Positions 15,506-23,791 of a stretch of 44,866 nt of DNA are shown one piece after another. The notes under the pieces were generated by a model. It was not told the origin of the DNA, searched no databases, and saw nothing but the letters and a program-made list of their open reading frames with translations. The DNA lies in contig JAKJFA010000005.1 of NCBI GenBank assembly GCA_022705135.1, positions 6,363 through 51,228 of the forward strand, written 5' to 3'. Made by a program: the position numbers and the translations under genes. Each line of letters opens with the position of its first letter. The first letter of the stretch is position 1. The stretch is from Pseudomonadota bacterium. GTDB lineage: Bacteria > Pseudomonadota > Gammaproteobacteria > Burkholderiales > Rhodocyclaceae.

Positions 15506-17185
15506 ATGCCGAGCAAAACCATCGAAGTCACCCCGTCTGCCTACGCATACCCCTTGCTGATCAAGCAGTTGCTGCGTACTCCTCTGGTTCATTCTCCGGA
15601 ACGCCAGATCGTCGATGCCGACGGATCCCACTACAACTACCGCACCCTGTTTGAACGCATCAACCGCCTGGCGGACGGTCTGTCCGGGCTGGGGGTAGAG
15701 CCGGGAGCCACGGTTGCCGTCATGGATTGGGATACGCGTCGCTATCTCGAATGCTATTTCGCGGTGCCGATGATGGGCGCCATTCTGCAGACGGTGAATA
15801 TCCGGCTCTCGCCGGAACAGATCCTCTACACCCTGAATCACGCCAAGGCCGACGTATTGATGATCGGACCAGATTTCTTGCCGGTACTGGAGGCCATCGC
15901 GGACAAGTTGGAAAGTGTCCGCTGTTTCATCCTGATGTCGGACGCGGCAGAAGCACCCCAGGCGCCCGTCAAGTTTTCAGCGGTCTATGAGCCCCTGGTT
16001 TCGGCCGCCGCGGCGGAGTTCGATTTTCCCGACTTCGACGAAAATACCCAGGCCACGGTGTTTTACACCACTGGCACCACCGGCAACCCCAAAGGCGTGT
16101 ATTTCAGCCACCGCCAACTGGTGTTGCACACTTTGTCTGCCACGGCCGCGCTGGGCAGTGCCGCCTGTCAGGGACGTCTGCACCGCGAGGACGTCTATAT
16201 GCCGCTGACGCCGATGTTCCATGTGCATGCCTGGGGCTTCCCCTACATCGCCACCATGCTGGGTTTGAAGCAGGTTTATCCTGGCCAGTATTTCCCGGAT
16301 CGCCTGCTCAAGCTGATTGCGCGCGAGGGAGTCACCTTCAGCCATTGCGTTCCGACCATCCTGCACATGCTCCTGCATCATCCCCTGGTGGAACAAACCA
16401 ATCTCCATCACTGGAAAGTGGTCATCGGTGGTGCCGCCATGCCAAAAGCGATGGCGATTGCGGCGCAAAAGCGCGGCATCGACATCTTCACCGGCTACGG
16501 AATGTCGGAAACCTGCCCGATCCTGACCCTGGCCCATCTGCCAACCGCGCGTATCGAAGCGCCCCCCGAGGAGCAGGCGGCATTGCGTACCAAGACCGGA
16601 CTGCCCCTACCCCTGGTCGATCTGCGCGTGGTCGACGGGGCCATGCAAAGCCTGCCTTTCGACGGCAAATCGACGGGTGAAGTCGTGGTGCGCAGCCCCT
16701 GGCTGACGCAGGGCTATCTGAATGATCCGGAATCCTCGGAAACCCTCTGGCGTGGCGGTTTCCTGCATACCGGCGATATTGGCCACATCGACCCCTACGG
16801 CTACCTGCAAATCACCGATCGTCTAAAGGACGTCATCAAGAGTGGCGGCGAATGGACTTCATCGTTGCAGCTCGAAGATATCTTGCTGCAACATCCGGCC
16901 GTGATGGAGGTGGCGGTCATTGCCCAACGCGACGAAAAATGGGGGGAACGCCCGTTGGCGCTAGTACGGCTCAAGCCAGAACTGGCCGACAGCATCTCCG
17001 AGAACAAGCTCAGAAAGCATGTGGCCGAACAGGTGGAGAAGCTCGGCTTGTCGCGCTACGCCATCCTGATCAACGTCATTTTCGTCGAAGGCCTGACCAA
17101 AACCAGTGTCGGCAAGCTCAACAAGCGGGCCATGCGCGAGCAATTCGGCACGGCCCCTTCCTCGCCGAACGACGAAAATCCTTGA
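15506..17185 (+). CDS. AlkK-like medium/long-chain fatty acyl-CoA synthetase
   Basis: A 559-residue AMP-forming ligase that activates a carboxylic acid to its CoA thioester through an acyl-AMP. The P-loop motif TTGTTGNPKG is at residues 188-197, GYGMSET lies near 333, the hinge region TGDIG...DRLKDVIKSGGEW is near 420-450, and the C-terminal catalytic Lys is in TSVGKLNKRA. The overall pattern (PMFHVHAWG, KSGGEW) matches the AlkK/FadD-like medium-chain group, so substrate length is inferred. The ATG at 15506 has AGAGGA seven bases upstream; the frame is open far upstream, but that part is antisense to the 275-residue gene and rejected. It converges on the nitroreductase with 7 bp between. Confidence 0.93.
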   Translation: MPSKTIEVTPSAYAYPLLIKQLLRTPLVHSPERQIVDADGSHYNYRTLFERINRLADGLSGLGVEPGATVAVMDWDTRRYLECYFAVPMMGAILQTVNIRLSPEQILYTLNHAKADVLMIGPDFLPVLEAIADKLESVRCFILMSDAAEAPQAPVKFSAVYEPLVSAAAAEFDFPDFDENTQATVFYTTGTTGNPKGVYFSHRQLVLHTLSATAALGSAACQGRLHREDVYMPLTPMFHVHAWGFPYIATMLGLKQVYPGQYFPDRLLKLIAREGVTFSHCVPTILHMLLHHPLVEQTNLHHWKVVIGGAAMPKAMAIAAQKRGIDIFTGYGMSETCPILTLAHLPTARIEAPPEEQAALRTKTGLPLPLVDLRVVDGAMQSLPFDGKSTGEVVVRSPWLTQGYLNDPESSETLWRGGFLHTGDIGHIDPYGYLQITDRLKDVIKSGGEWTSSLQLEDILLQHPAVMEVAVIAQRDEKWGERPLALVRLKPELADSISENKLRKHVAEQVEKLGLSRYAILINVIFVEGLTKTSVGKLNKRAMREQFGTAPSSPNDENP

Positions 17186-17192
17186 GGGCGTC

Positions 17193-17876
17193 CTACAAGC
17201 CGTAGACCCACTCTTCGGGCGGTGCATATTGCCGCTCGAAATGGTTGATCGGAGCCGCAGGGTCGGGATAGCCGAGCGCGATTCCGATACCCAGATTCAG
17301 GTTCGGTGGAACCGGCAGATGGGCGCGCAACATGTCGGGGTAGAAAACCCCTGCCGCCATGATGCAGGTTCCCAGCCCTTCGGCCAGGGCTTCAAGACAC
17401 AGGCACTGCGAGTACAGGCCAAGGTCGTACATGGCGTAGCCTTCCGGCAAACGTTTGTCGAAGCCGATCAGGAGCAGAACCGGCGCCTCGAAAAAACGGT
17501 GCATGGCACGGTAAAACGCCTGCCGGCCCGTTTTGTCGCCACGTTCGATGCCCAGGGTGCCAAGCACTAGCCGGCCGCAATCCTGGTAGCGCTTGGCCAG
17601 TTTTTCCGGCCAGGCTTCGGTCACCTTTCCGGCGTTGAAAATGTTGGGAAGATCGGCCCTGGCGGGAACACCATCGAGATAGAGCTGTTCGTTCCGGACT
17701 CTGACGGTTTCCAGAGCCTCCCCCTGCGCCACAACAACTTCCCAGGGTTGCGTATTGCCCGCTGAGGGGGCTTCCGCCGCCGCAACAATGATCTTTTTCA
17801 GAAGCTCGGCCGGCACGGGGCGGTTCTGAAACACCCGGATGCTACGGCGATTTTTCAGGGCTTCGGACACATCCAT
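17193..17876 (-). CDS. Nitroreductase family FMN oxidoreductase
   Basis: A 227-residue member of the nitroreductase superfamily, FMN-dependent NAD(P)H oxidoreductases that usually act as dimers. The N-terminal RRSIRVF and the following APSAGNTQPWEVVV are the characteristic FMN-phosphate-binding motifs, and GLGTCIMAAG near residue 165 supplies the other flavin contact. The C-terminal GIALGYPDP is also typical. The ATG at 17876 is preceded by a good GGAGGAT ribosome-binding site; the longer open frame upstream is unlike the family. The substrate cannot be deduced. It is convergent with the acyl-CoA ligase and bordered upstream by a long gene-poor stretch. Confidence 0.92.
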   Translation of the reverse strand: MDVSEALKNRRSIRVFQNRPVPAELLKKIIVAAAEAPSAGNTQPWEVVVAQGEALETVRVRNEQLYLDGVPARADLPNIFNAGKVTEAWPEKLAKRYQDCGRLVLGTLGIERGDKTGRQAFYRAMHRFFEAPVLLLIGFDKRLPEGYAMYDLGLYSQCLCLEALAEGLGTCIMAAGVFYPDMLRAHLPVPPNLNLGIGIALGYPDPAAPINHFERQYAPPEEWVYGL

Positions 17877-18235
17877 CTTGATCCTCCGGAGAATACAGTT
17901 CCGGCCGAGGATAACGCAGAAGCCCGGCAAAGGCCAAGGGAAGCGGCAAGCGGGATGGAAGGCAGGGCGTGGTTCGGCATCTCCCAAACGAAAAGCCCAC
18001 GCCGGTTAAGGACATGGGCTTCAGGGTCTTTATCCTTGACCACCTGGGTCGCGGAAAATCGGCATTGCGCCGCTAAAGGTACTGCACGGTAATCTCAAAG
18101 AACGAAAGCGTTGTACGAACCGCAATAAATTCTCCTGAAACACGGCAGGTACTACTCAAGCGCCGGATTTGCCGCTGACCCGACGCTCACCCACTCTAGT
18201 ACAGGTTTTTTCCGAATTCCAGGTTTGTTTCAATT
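17877..18235. other. Gene-poor stretch upstream of the nitroreductase gene
   Basis: About 360 bp in which no convincing protein gene is seen; short open frames lack ribosome-binding sites or familiar sequence. It contains a minus-strand terminator-like hairpin at 17993-18021. The minus strand upstream of that hairpin could encode a small transcript, but no known RNA family (6S, SRP, tmRNA, RNase P) is recognisable. Together with the MITE-like element that follows, the gene-free gap reaches almost 600 bp. Confidence 0.5.
17993..18021 (-). terminator. Candidate terminator on the minus strand
   Basis: On the minus strand AAGCCCA and TGGGCTT are separated by 15 nt and followed by a short T tract (TGGGCTTTTCG). 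It would end transcription coming from the radA side. The weak tail keeps confidence low. Confidence 0.4.
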
Positions 18236-18478
18236 CAACCTAAAAACCGCAGTTGAACGATTCCGTGGGCATGGTTGGCGGAGTGTGAGGCGCGACGCGA
18301 GGACGCCGCATGGTCATTCCCTGCAAGGACGAGCAACAAAGCCGCGCGCCCCGCCACCCGTGCACACGGGAGCGTAGCGCACTCACCCAGAAGTTGAGGC
18401 TGGCAAAAGACAGGAAATTCAATTTCCATATGGCTTTCCTGAGGGCAACGAGCGGTCAACTACGGCTTTTAGGTTCAG
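18236..18478. mobile_element. MITE-like element with 23-bp terminal inverted repeats
   Basis: The left end reads AACCTAAAAACCGCAGTTGA then ACG (18237-18259). The right end, read on the minus strand from 18475, is AACCTAAAAGCCGTAGTTGA then CCG. The two match at 20 of 23 positions and face inward, enclosing about 240 bp. There is no transposase; the short open frames inside look accidental. No clear target-site duplication is visible. The right repeat abuts the radA TGA (18477-18475). This is the structure of a miniature inverted-repeat element or a decayed insertion sequence. The family is not identified. Confidence 0.65.
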
Positions 18479-19833
18479 TCAAGACTACGCACTTTTTCCA
18501 CGGCCTCTTCGACGCGGCGTACGGCGACCACCTCAATGCCGTCTATGGCTTGTTTGGGCTTGTTGGCCTGCGGGATCAGCGCATGCGTAAACCCGAGTTT
18601 GGCCGCTTCCTTCAAGCGTTCCTGACCGCGCGGTGCCGGGCGGATTTCTCCTGCCAGACCAACTTCACCAAATACAATAAGTTTATTTGGCAATGCTTTG
18701 TTTCTTAATGAAGAAACGATGGCAAGAAGAACAGCAAGGTCAGCGGCTGGTTCGGTAATGCGCACCCCGCCCACGGCGTTCACAAACACATCCTGATCGA
18801 AGCAGACAATGCCGGCGTGACGATGCAGCACGGCCAGCAACATGGCCAGGCGTTGCGCTTCCAGCCCGACCGTCAGGCGGCGCGGGTTGCCGTGCGAGGG
18901 ATCAACCAGCGCCTGAATTTCAACCAGTAGTGGCCGCGTCCCCTCCTGCGTCACCATGACACAGGAACCGGCCACTTCCTGCCCATGTTGCGACAGAAAC
19001 AAGGCCGAAGGGTTGTTGACCCCCTTCAAGCCCTTGTCGGTCATGGCAAAAACGCCCAATTCATTGACCGCGCCAAAGCGGTTCTTGACGGCGCGCACCA
19101 GGCGGAAGCTGGAATGGGTGTCGCCCTCGAAATAAAGCACAGTATCGACAATATGCTCAAGGACGCGTGGCCCGGCCAGCGCGCCTTCCTTGGTGACGTG
19201 GCCAACCAGAATAATGGTGATACCGCTTTCCTTGGCCAAGCGGGTCAGTTGCGCCGCGCATTCACGCACCTGCGCCACCGAGCCGGGCGCGCTGGAAAGC
19301 TCGTCCGACCACAGGGTCTGGATGGAATCGATGACCGCGACCTGCGGCTTTTCCGCTTTCAGTGTCGCCAGAATCTTTTCCAGGTTGATTTCGGCCAGAA
19401 GCCGCAACTGGCGTGTTTCCAGCCCCAGTCGACGAGCGCGCAGTGCCACTTGTTCACCGGATTCCTCGCCGCTGACGTAGAGCACCTTGTGGCCGCAAGC
19501 CATTGCAGACAAGGCCTGCAACAACAGCGTGCTTTTGCCGATACCTGGGTCGCCGCCAATGAGAACGACAGCACCGGCCACCAGCCCTCCCCCCAGCGCC
19601 CGGTCGAATTCGCCGATGCCGGTGGGCAAACGTTCGGATTCGCGTGGCTCGATTTCGGAAAGGGTTTGCAGGCGGGCGATCGGCGCCAGGGACTGGTAGC
19701 GATGATTGCCGGATTTTTCCGCCACCGTTTCCAGCAGCGTGTTCCATTCACCGCAGCCGGGGCACTGCCCCTGCCATTTCGGGCTACAGGCGCCACATTC
19801 GCTACAGACGTAGAGGGTTTTGCTTTTCACCAT
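18475..19833 (-). CDS. radA: DNA repair protein RadA
   Basis: A 452-residue RadA (Sms), a RecA-related ATPase that promotes branch migration of recombination intermediates. The C4 zinc finger has Cys10, 13, 24 and 27 (CSEC...CPGC). Walker A is GGDPGIGKST at 93-102, the RadA-specific KNRFG motif is near residue 247, and a Lon-protease-like domain ends the protein (EVGLAGEIRPAPRGQERLKEA in pieces). Length is typical. The ATG at 19833 gives the family start MVKSKTLYVCSECG. The stop codon lies at the edge of the inverted repeat of a MITE-like element, so the final residue or stop may have been altered by its insertion. Confidence 0.97.
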   Translation of the reverse strand: MVKSKTLYVCSECGACSPKWQGQCPGCGEWNTLLETVAEKSGNHRYQSLAPIARLQTLSEIEPRESERLPTGIGEFDRALGGGLVAGAVVLIGGDPGIGKSTLLLQALSAMACGHKVLYVSGEESGEQVALRARRLGLETRQLRLLAEINLEKILATLKAEKPQVAVIDSIQTLWSDELSSAPGSVAQVRECAAQLTRLAKESGITIILVGHVTKEGALAGPRVLEHIVDTVLYFEGDTHSSFRLVRAVKNRFGAVNELGVFAMTDKGLKGVNNPSALFLSQHGQEVAGSCVMVTQEGTRPLLVEIQALVDPSHGNPRRLTVGLEAQRLAMLLAVLHRHAGIVCFDQDVFVNAVGGVRITEPAADLAVLLAIVSSLRNKALPNKLIVFGEVGLAGEIRPAPRGQERLKEAAKLGFTHALIPQANKPKQAIDGIEVVAVRRVEEAVEKVRSLD

Positions 19834-19882
19834 GATGGCCGGAAGGATACACTAGCCACCAACCAATCTGAACTCCAAAACC

Positions 19883-20395
19883 ATGGCACACTGGATCAGG
19901 GAAAACTTCAGCTTTCAAGACCTGCAACGCATCATGTTCCGTCTGATCGAGCACGTCGATCTCTTTTCTGGCCTAACCCAGAAAGAATTGCTCGGCCTGC
20001 TCGAAAGCTCGGAGAAATGCACCTTCGAGGCGGGAGAAACCATCGTTCGCGAGGGGGGCACTGGCGCCTATCTCTACGTGATTATCGAAGGCCGTGTTTC
20101 CGTCTTGAAAGCAGCCAAGGGTAGAGGCGGTTCTGCTGAAAATAATTCGACCGAACTGGCCCGATTGGAGTCCGGCGACACCTTCGGCGAGGTTTCGCTG
20201 GTTGACCGCCGCGAGCGCTCCGCTTCGGTCATCGCCCTTGAACCTTGTGTCCTGCTGCGCCTGGCAGAAACGGAATGCTGGCGCGACCCTCCGGTCAGCG
20301 CCAAAATCTACCGCAACCTGGCCCGCATTATGGCTTCCCGTCTGCGTGACATGGACGAAGCCTTTGTCCTTGCCGCCCGGCCACGCATACGCTAG
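19883..20395 (+). CDS. Cyclic-nucleotide-binding domain protein without HTH
   Basis: A 170-residue protein consisting almost wholly of one cNMP-binding (CAP_ED) domain. The pattern LFSGLTQKELLGLLESSEKCTFEAGETI near residues 27-55 and LESGDTFGEVSLVDRRERSASVIAL near 94-118 (in pieces) matches the beta-roll and the phosphate-binding cassette. That cassette reads FGEVSLVDRRERSASV, with Glu and Arg in the positions that contact the nucleotide. No helix-turn-helix follows, so it is probably not a transcription factor; such single-domain proteins may act by protein contacts. It is divergent from radA (49 bp) and 17 bp ahead of a GNAT gene. Confidence 0.85.
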   Translation: MAHWIRENFSFQDLQRIMFRLIEHVDLFSGLTQKELLGLLESSEKCTFEAGETIVREGGTGAYLYVIIEGRVSVLKAAKGRGGSAENNSTELARLESGDTFGEVSLVDRRERSASVIALEPCVLLRLAETECWRDPPVSAKIYRNLARIMASRLRDMDEAFVLAARPRIR

Positions 20396-20412
20396 GTGTC
20401 GGAAAGAACATC

Positions 20413-20898
20413 GTGATTCGTCCAGCCACCGCAAGCGATTCTGATGCCATCGCCCGTATTTACAACCACTATGTTCTCAATACGGCATTCACTTTTGAAG
20501 AGTACGCCGTTTCTGCCGAGCAAATGGCAGAGCGTATTGGCGAGGTTACGTCCGTTTCTTTGCCATGGCTTGTTGCGGAGCAATTTGGTCAAGTCGTGGG
20601 TTACGCCTATTCCACAAGGTGGAAGACGCGCTCCGCTTACCGTTTCTCCGTCGAGAGCACGGTTTATCTTGAACGGAGTGCTATCGGCCAAGGATTGGGA
20701 AGCGTTCTCTACGAAGCCCTGTTTGCCTGCCTGAAGCAAAGGGGTGTGCATACCGTAATAAGCTGCATCGCGCTACCCAACCCGGCAAGCATCGCCCTTC
20801 ATGAGAAATTCGGCCTCAAGAAAGTTGCTCACTTCGAGGAGGTAGGGTTCAAGTTCAACGAGTGGCTGGACGTTGGTTACTGGCAACTGATCCTCTGA
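20413..20898 (+). CDS. GNAT N-acetyltransferase, phosphinothricin acetyltransferase-like
   Basis: A 161-residue acetyl-CoA-dependent N-acetyltransferase. The N-terminus MIRPATASDSDAIARIYNHYV and the following TFEEYAVSAEQMAERI are characteristic of the Pat/Bar-type subfamily. Motif A is the segment STVYLERSAIGQGLGSVLYEAL in pieces near residues 78-100, and the C-terminal NPASIALHEKFGLKKV is also typical. Relatives acetylate methionine sulfoximine or sulfone and similar compounds, so the true substrate is not clear. The start is GTG at 20413, following GGAAAG. Codons are visibly less GC-rich than those of the neighbours, which hints at acquisition. Confidence 0.88.
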   Translation: MIRPATASDSDAIARIYNHYVLNTAFTFEEYAVSAEQMAERIGEVTSVSLPWLVAEQFGQVVGYAYSTRWKTRSAYRFSVESTVYLERSAIGQGLGSVLYEALFACLKQRGVHTVISCIALPNPASIALHEKFGLKKVAHFEEVGFKFNEWLDVGYWQLIL

Positions 20899-20944
20899 TA
20901 CCCAAGTTCGTGGCAGATCCGGGCCGCGTGTACGCCAATTCGGT

Positions 20945-21586
20945 CTAGCGGGACTTTCCGGGCTTACCGCCTTGCGCCCGCAGCAGGCCGGCAATCTCTT
21001 CATTGCGGGTTTTTAGCGCCATATCCAGGGCCGTTTCACCGTTATCCCTCATTTTGTTGGGATCAGCTCCGGCACCAAGCAGCAGGCGCACGATTTCGGC
21101 CTGTCCCTGGCTTGAAGCCACCATCAGGGCCGTGGTGCCGTTATCGCTGGCGGCATTGACGTCTGCCTTCATTTGTATGAGGTAACGAACAATTTCGACA
21201 TGGTTACCGAAACAGGCGTAAATCAGTGGCGTCCAATCCGGCGTATTGATGCGGGCGCCGGCCGCCACCAGCTTTTTGACGATGCCGGTCCTGCCGCCGA
21301 TCGCCGCCAGGCGCAGGGCGTTGTCGCCGGCGCTGTTGCGGGCATTGAGCTTGGGACGCTGGGTCAGCAGCAACTCGACCAACGGCTCGTGCCCTTCACG
21401 CGCCGCAATCATCAACAGGGTATTGCCTTCGATATCGGTCGTATCCGGATCGACGCCAAGCTGCAGCAGCGCAGTAACCCTGGAAATATCGCCGATTTTG
21501 ACTGCCTTCAGCAGATCATCATAAGTATCAGCCTGGACAATGCCGGAAAAAAGGACGAACAAAAAGCAAACAAGGATTTTTTTCAT
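20945..21586 (-). CDS. Secreted ankyrin-repeat protein
   Basis: A 213-residue protein with a Sec signal peptide (MKKILVCFLFVLFSGIVQA, cleavage after about residue 19), followed by five or six ankyrin repeats. Units such as EGNTLLMIAAREGHEPLVELLL, SAGDNALRLAAIGGRTGIVKKL and NGTTALMVASSQGQAEIVRLLL recur every 30-33 residues. It ends in a basic tail. It should act in the periplasm as a protein-binding scaffold; the partner is unknown. The start ATG overlaps the tatD stop by 4 bp (ATGA), making it the last gene of the mltG-tmk-holB operon. Confidence 0.88.
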   Translation of the reverse strand: MKKILVCFLFVLFSGIVQADTYDDLLKAVKIGDISRVTALLQLGVDPDTTDIEGNTLLMIAAREGHEPLVELLLTQRPKLNARNSAGDNALRLAAIGGRTGIVKKLVAAGARINTPDWTPLIYACFGNHVEIVRYLIQMKADVNAASDNGTTALMVASSQGQAEIVRLLLGAGADPNKMRDNGETALDMALKTRNEEIAGLLRAQGGKPGKSR

Positions 21587-22365
21587 AAATTCACCGGGCG
21601 CTTGGCTGTCTGGAACAAGTTGAAAAAATTATCGGTCGTCGCCTGCGCCACGGCAGCAAAATCAATGCCGCGCAAACAGGCAATTTCCTCGGCCACATAC
21701 CGGACATAGGCCGGTTGATTGCGCTTGCCACGATACGGAACCGGCGCCAGATAGGGCGCGTCGGTCTCGACCAGAATGCGCTCCAGCGGCGCTTTCTGCG
21801 CCACCTCCCGGATCTCTGTCGCATTCTTGAAGGTGACGATGCCGGAAAAGGAAAGATGAAAGCCGAGATCAAGCGCCTGCTGCGCCACAGCCCAGTTGCC
21901 GGTAAAGCAGTGCATGACGCCGCCCACCGCTTCTGCGCCCTCCTCCTGCAATAAGCGCAAGGTATCCTCGGCGGCATCGCGCATGTGAATGACCAGCGGC
22001 TTGCTGCACGCCTTGGCCGCGCGAATATGCGTGCGAAAGCGTTGACGCTGCCACTCGGGCTTGTCTTTCTGCCAGTAATAATCAAGGCCGGTTTCGCCAA
22101 TGCCAATCACTTTTGGATGATCGGCCAGTTGCACCAAGCGGCCGACATCCGGCTCTTCGGCATCGGTGTACTCGGGATGAACACCGACCGTGGCGTAAAG
22201 CTGTTCATGCGTCTCAGCCAGCGCCAGCACCTGACCGAAATCCTCAAGATTGACGCCGATGCAGACGGCAGCGCCAACACCGTTCTGCCGCATGGCGGCG
22301 AGGAGTTCAGGCAAGCGTTCGGAAAAATCTGGGAAGTCGAGGTGACAGTGTGAATCGACCAGCAT
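21583..22365 (-). CDS. tatD: TatD family metal-dependent deoxyribonuclease
   Basis: A 260-residue TIM-barrel metallohydrolase of the TatD/YcfH type, enzymes with DNase activity. The metal ligands can be seen: the two His in DSHCHLDFPDF near the start, Glu in GIGETGLDYYW, His in PLVIHMRDA, His in GVMHCFTG, and Asp in VETDAPYLAPV. The ATG at 22365 gives the family start MLVDSHCHLD; the upstream extension of the frame is unrelated. It lies 13 bp after pilZ and overlaps the ankyrin gene by 4 bp. The order holB-pilZ-tatD is conserved in many beta- and gammaproteobacteria. Confidence 0.95.
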   Translation of the reverse strand: MLVDSHCHLDFPDFSERLPELLAAMRQNGVGAAVCIGVNLEDFGQVLALAETHEQLYATVGVHPEYTDAEEPDVGRLVQLADHPKVIGIGETGLDYYWQKDKPEWQRQRFRTHIRAAKACSKPLVIHMRDAAEDTLRLLQEEGAEAVGGVMHCFTGNWAVAQQALDLGFHLSFSGIVTFKNATEIREVAQKAPLERILVETDAPYLAPVPYRGKRNQPAYVRYVAEEIACLRGIDFAAVAQATTDNFFNLFQTAKRPVNL

Positions 22366-22378
22366 CGCAATAGTCAAG

Positions 22379-22744
22379 TTACAAAGTATGCGTTGGACGT
22401 GGCGACTGCAACACCCCACCCAGTAAACCCTCGATCTTACGCTTGGCCTCAACGCCACTTTCGTCCGGATTGAAATGGACGCCGATCCCCTGTGCTCGTC
22501 CGCCTTGCGCACCGGCCGGGGTCATCCAGACCACCTGGCCGGCAATCGGCAGCTTGGCCGGATCCTCCATGAGCGAAAGCAGCATGAAGACTTCATCCCC
22601 CAGGTTGTAGTTGCGGGTTGTGGGGATGAAAATTCCGCCGTTCTTGAGATGCTGCATATAGGCAGCATAGAGCGCCGATTTGGAATTGATATTGAGCGAA
22701 AGAACGCTCGGGCGGGGCGGGATCGCGGGTTTGGCTTCGCTCAT
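22379..22744 (-). CDS. pilZ: Type IV pilus assembly protein PilZ
   Basis: A 121-residue single-domain PilZ protein, needed for type IV pilus assembly. The core LNINSKSALYAAYMQHLKNGGIFIPT and the GDEVFMLLSLMED segment match pilus PilZ proteins. The RxxxR and D/NxSxxG motifs that bind cyclic di-GMP are absent, as in true PilZ, which works by protein contact with FimX/PilB-type partners. It lies 6 bp after holB and 13 bp before tatD on the minus strand, the position where pilZ is found in Pseudomonas. No other pilus genes are in the window. Confidence 0.92.
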   Translation of the reverse strand: MSEAKPAIPPRPSVLSLNINSKSALYAAYMQHLKNGGIFIPTTRNYNLGDEVFMLLSLMEDPAKLPIAGQVVWMTPAGAQGGRAQGIGVHFNPDESGVEAKRKIEGLLGGVLQSPRPTHTL

Positions 22745-22750
22745 GGACGC

Positions 22751-23770
22751 TTAATTTGAAAACAGGGCTCGATAATTCAAGAAAAATTCATCCAGAAACA
22801 AACGGGCGTTGAGCGGTTGCTCCACTTCCCGCCGGTACTCCAGCAAGCGCCGGTAAAAATGCTGTAGACGGATTTCCGGCACACTCGCCACGACGGACGT
22901 TATTGTAGCCCGATGCCGTAAAAAATAGCGCACCGGCAGGCGTTTTCTCGCCAAAAGCAAATCAACTACCCACTTTTGCGCCCACTCGACCAGTTGCCGC
23001 AACCCGACCTGTCCCTTGCTGTCCTTGAGCAGCTTGTCGACGGCAGCACTGGCGGCCAGCGCGTCCAGCTTGGCACCGGCAGAAAGCCAGCGCGCCAGCT
23101 CTTCCGGCCAGTTCTGCCCGGACTGCGCCAGTTCGAGGGCAAGCAGCGGCGCGCCGCCCGCGAGCGCCAGCCAGGGCTCCGGGTCAGCAATGCCCTCGGC
23201 CTGCAAAGCGGCAATCGATTGCTGCTGCTCCGGCACGGTTACCGGCACAAATTGACAGCGGCTGCGAATGGTCGGCAACAGACGCATCGGCTCATTGGAA
23301 ACCAATAAAAACAAAGTGTCTGCCGATGGTTCTTCAAGTGATTTCAAAAGCGAATTGGCGGTGTTGTGATTCATCGCCTCGGCCGGATGGACCAGCACAA
23401 TACGCAACCCGGCACGATGCGTGCCGACCGTCAGAAACTCGTCCAGCGCCCGCACCTGATCGATCTTGATTTCCTTGCTGGGTTTTTTCTTGCCCTCCTC
23501 CGCCTCCGGTTCGCTATCGCTCATGGCCTCCGGCTGCAAGAGGCGAAAATCCGGGTGATTGCCTTGTGCCTGCCAGCCGCAGGCCAGACATTGCCCGCAC
23601 GCCTGACCATCGGCCTGCGGCTGCTCGCATAGCAGGCCAGCAACGAAGGCACGCGCCAGATCGAACTTGCCGATTCCGCGCGGTCCAGCCAGCAGCAAAG
23701 CATGCGGCAAACGTTCCCGCCGGCCTTGCAGGACGTTCCAGACTTGGGCGTGAAGTTGGATGGGGTTCAT
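22751..23770 (-). CDS. holB: DNA polymerase III subunit delta prime
   Basis: A 339-residue clamp-loader subunit. HALLLAGPRGIGKFDLAR near residues 23-40 is the degenerate AAA+ P-loop. Four cysteines near residues 50-65 (CEQ...CGQCLACG) form the zinc module, SLEEPSADTLFLLVSNEP is conserved sensor sequence, and TIRSRCQ holds the SRC arginine-finger motif. The family is about 330 residues long. It follows the HIT gene by 21 bp and precedes pilZ by 6 bp. In most relatives holB follows tmk directly; here two unrelated genes intervene. Confidence 0.95.
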   Translation of the reverse strand: MNPIQLHAQVWNVLQGRRERLPHALLLAGPRGIGKFDLARAFVAGLLCEQPQADGQACGQCLACGWQAQGNHPDFRLLQPEAMSDSEPEAEEGKKKPSKEIKIDQVRALDEFLTVGTHRAGLRIVLVHPAEAMNHNTANSLLKSLEEPSADTLFLLVSNEPMRLLPTIRSRCQFVPVTVPEQQQSIAALQAEGIADPEPWLALAGGAPLLALELAQSGQNWPEELARWLSAGAKLDALAASAAVDKLLKDSKGQVGLRQLVEWAQKWVVDLLLARKRLPVRYFLRHRATITSVVASVPEIRLQHFYRRLLEYRREVEQPLNARLFLDEFFLNYRALFSN

Positions 23771-23791
23771 GCTGCTTTCAGTTTTGCCCGA

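Noticed and set aside
17993..18235. 6S RNA, SRP RNA or tmRNA in the gap near radA
   Set aside because: None of the conserved core sequences of these RNAs was found on either strand.
18235..18459. A 74-codon minus-strand frame inside the MITE-like element
   Set aside because: It lies between the inverted repeats, its stop is in the left repeat, and its sequence resembles no transposase or other protein; probably accidental.
18985..20124. A 379-codon plus-strand frame antisense to radA
   Set aside because: It covers the radA zinc finger and ATPase in reverse and runs into the cNMP-binding gene; its sequence is not protein-like.
21583..21586. Sequencing error suspected at tatD/ankyrin and other 4-bp overlaps
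   Set aside because: ATGA or GTGA overlaps at tmk/mltG, vanY/uvrC, rnhA/dnaQ and others show complete proteins on both sides; this is normal translational coupling.
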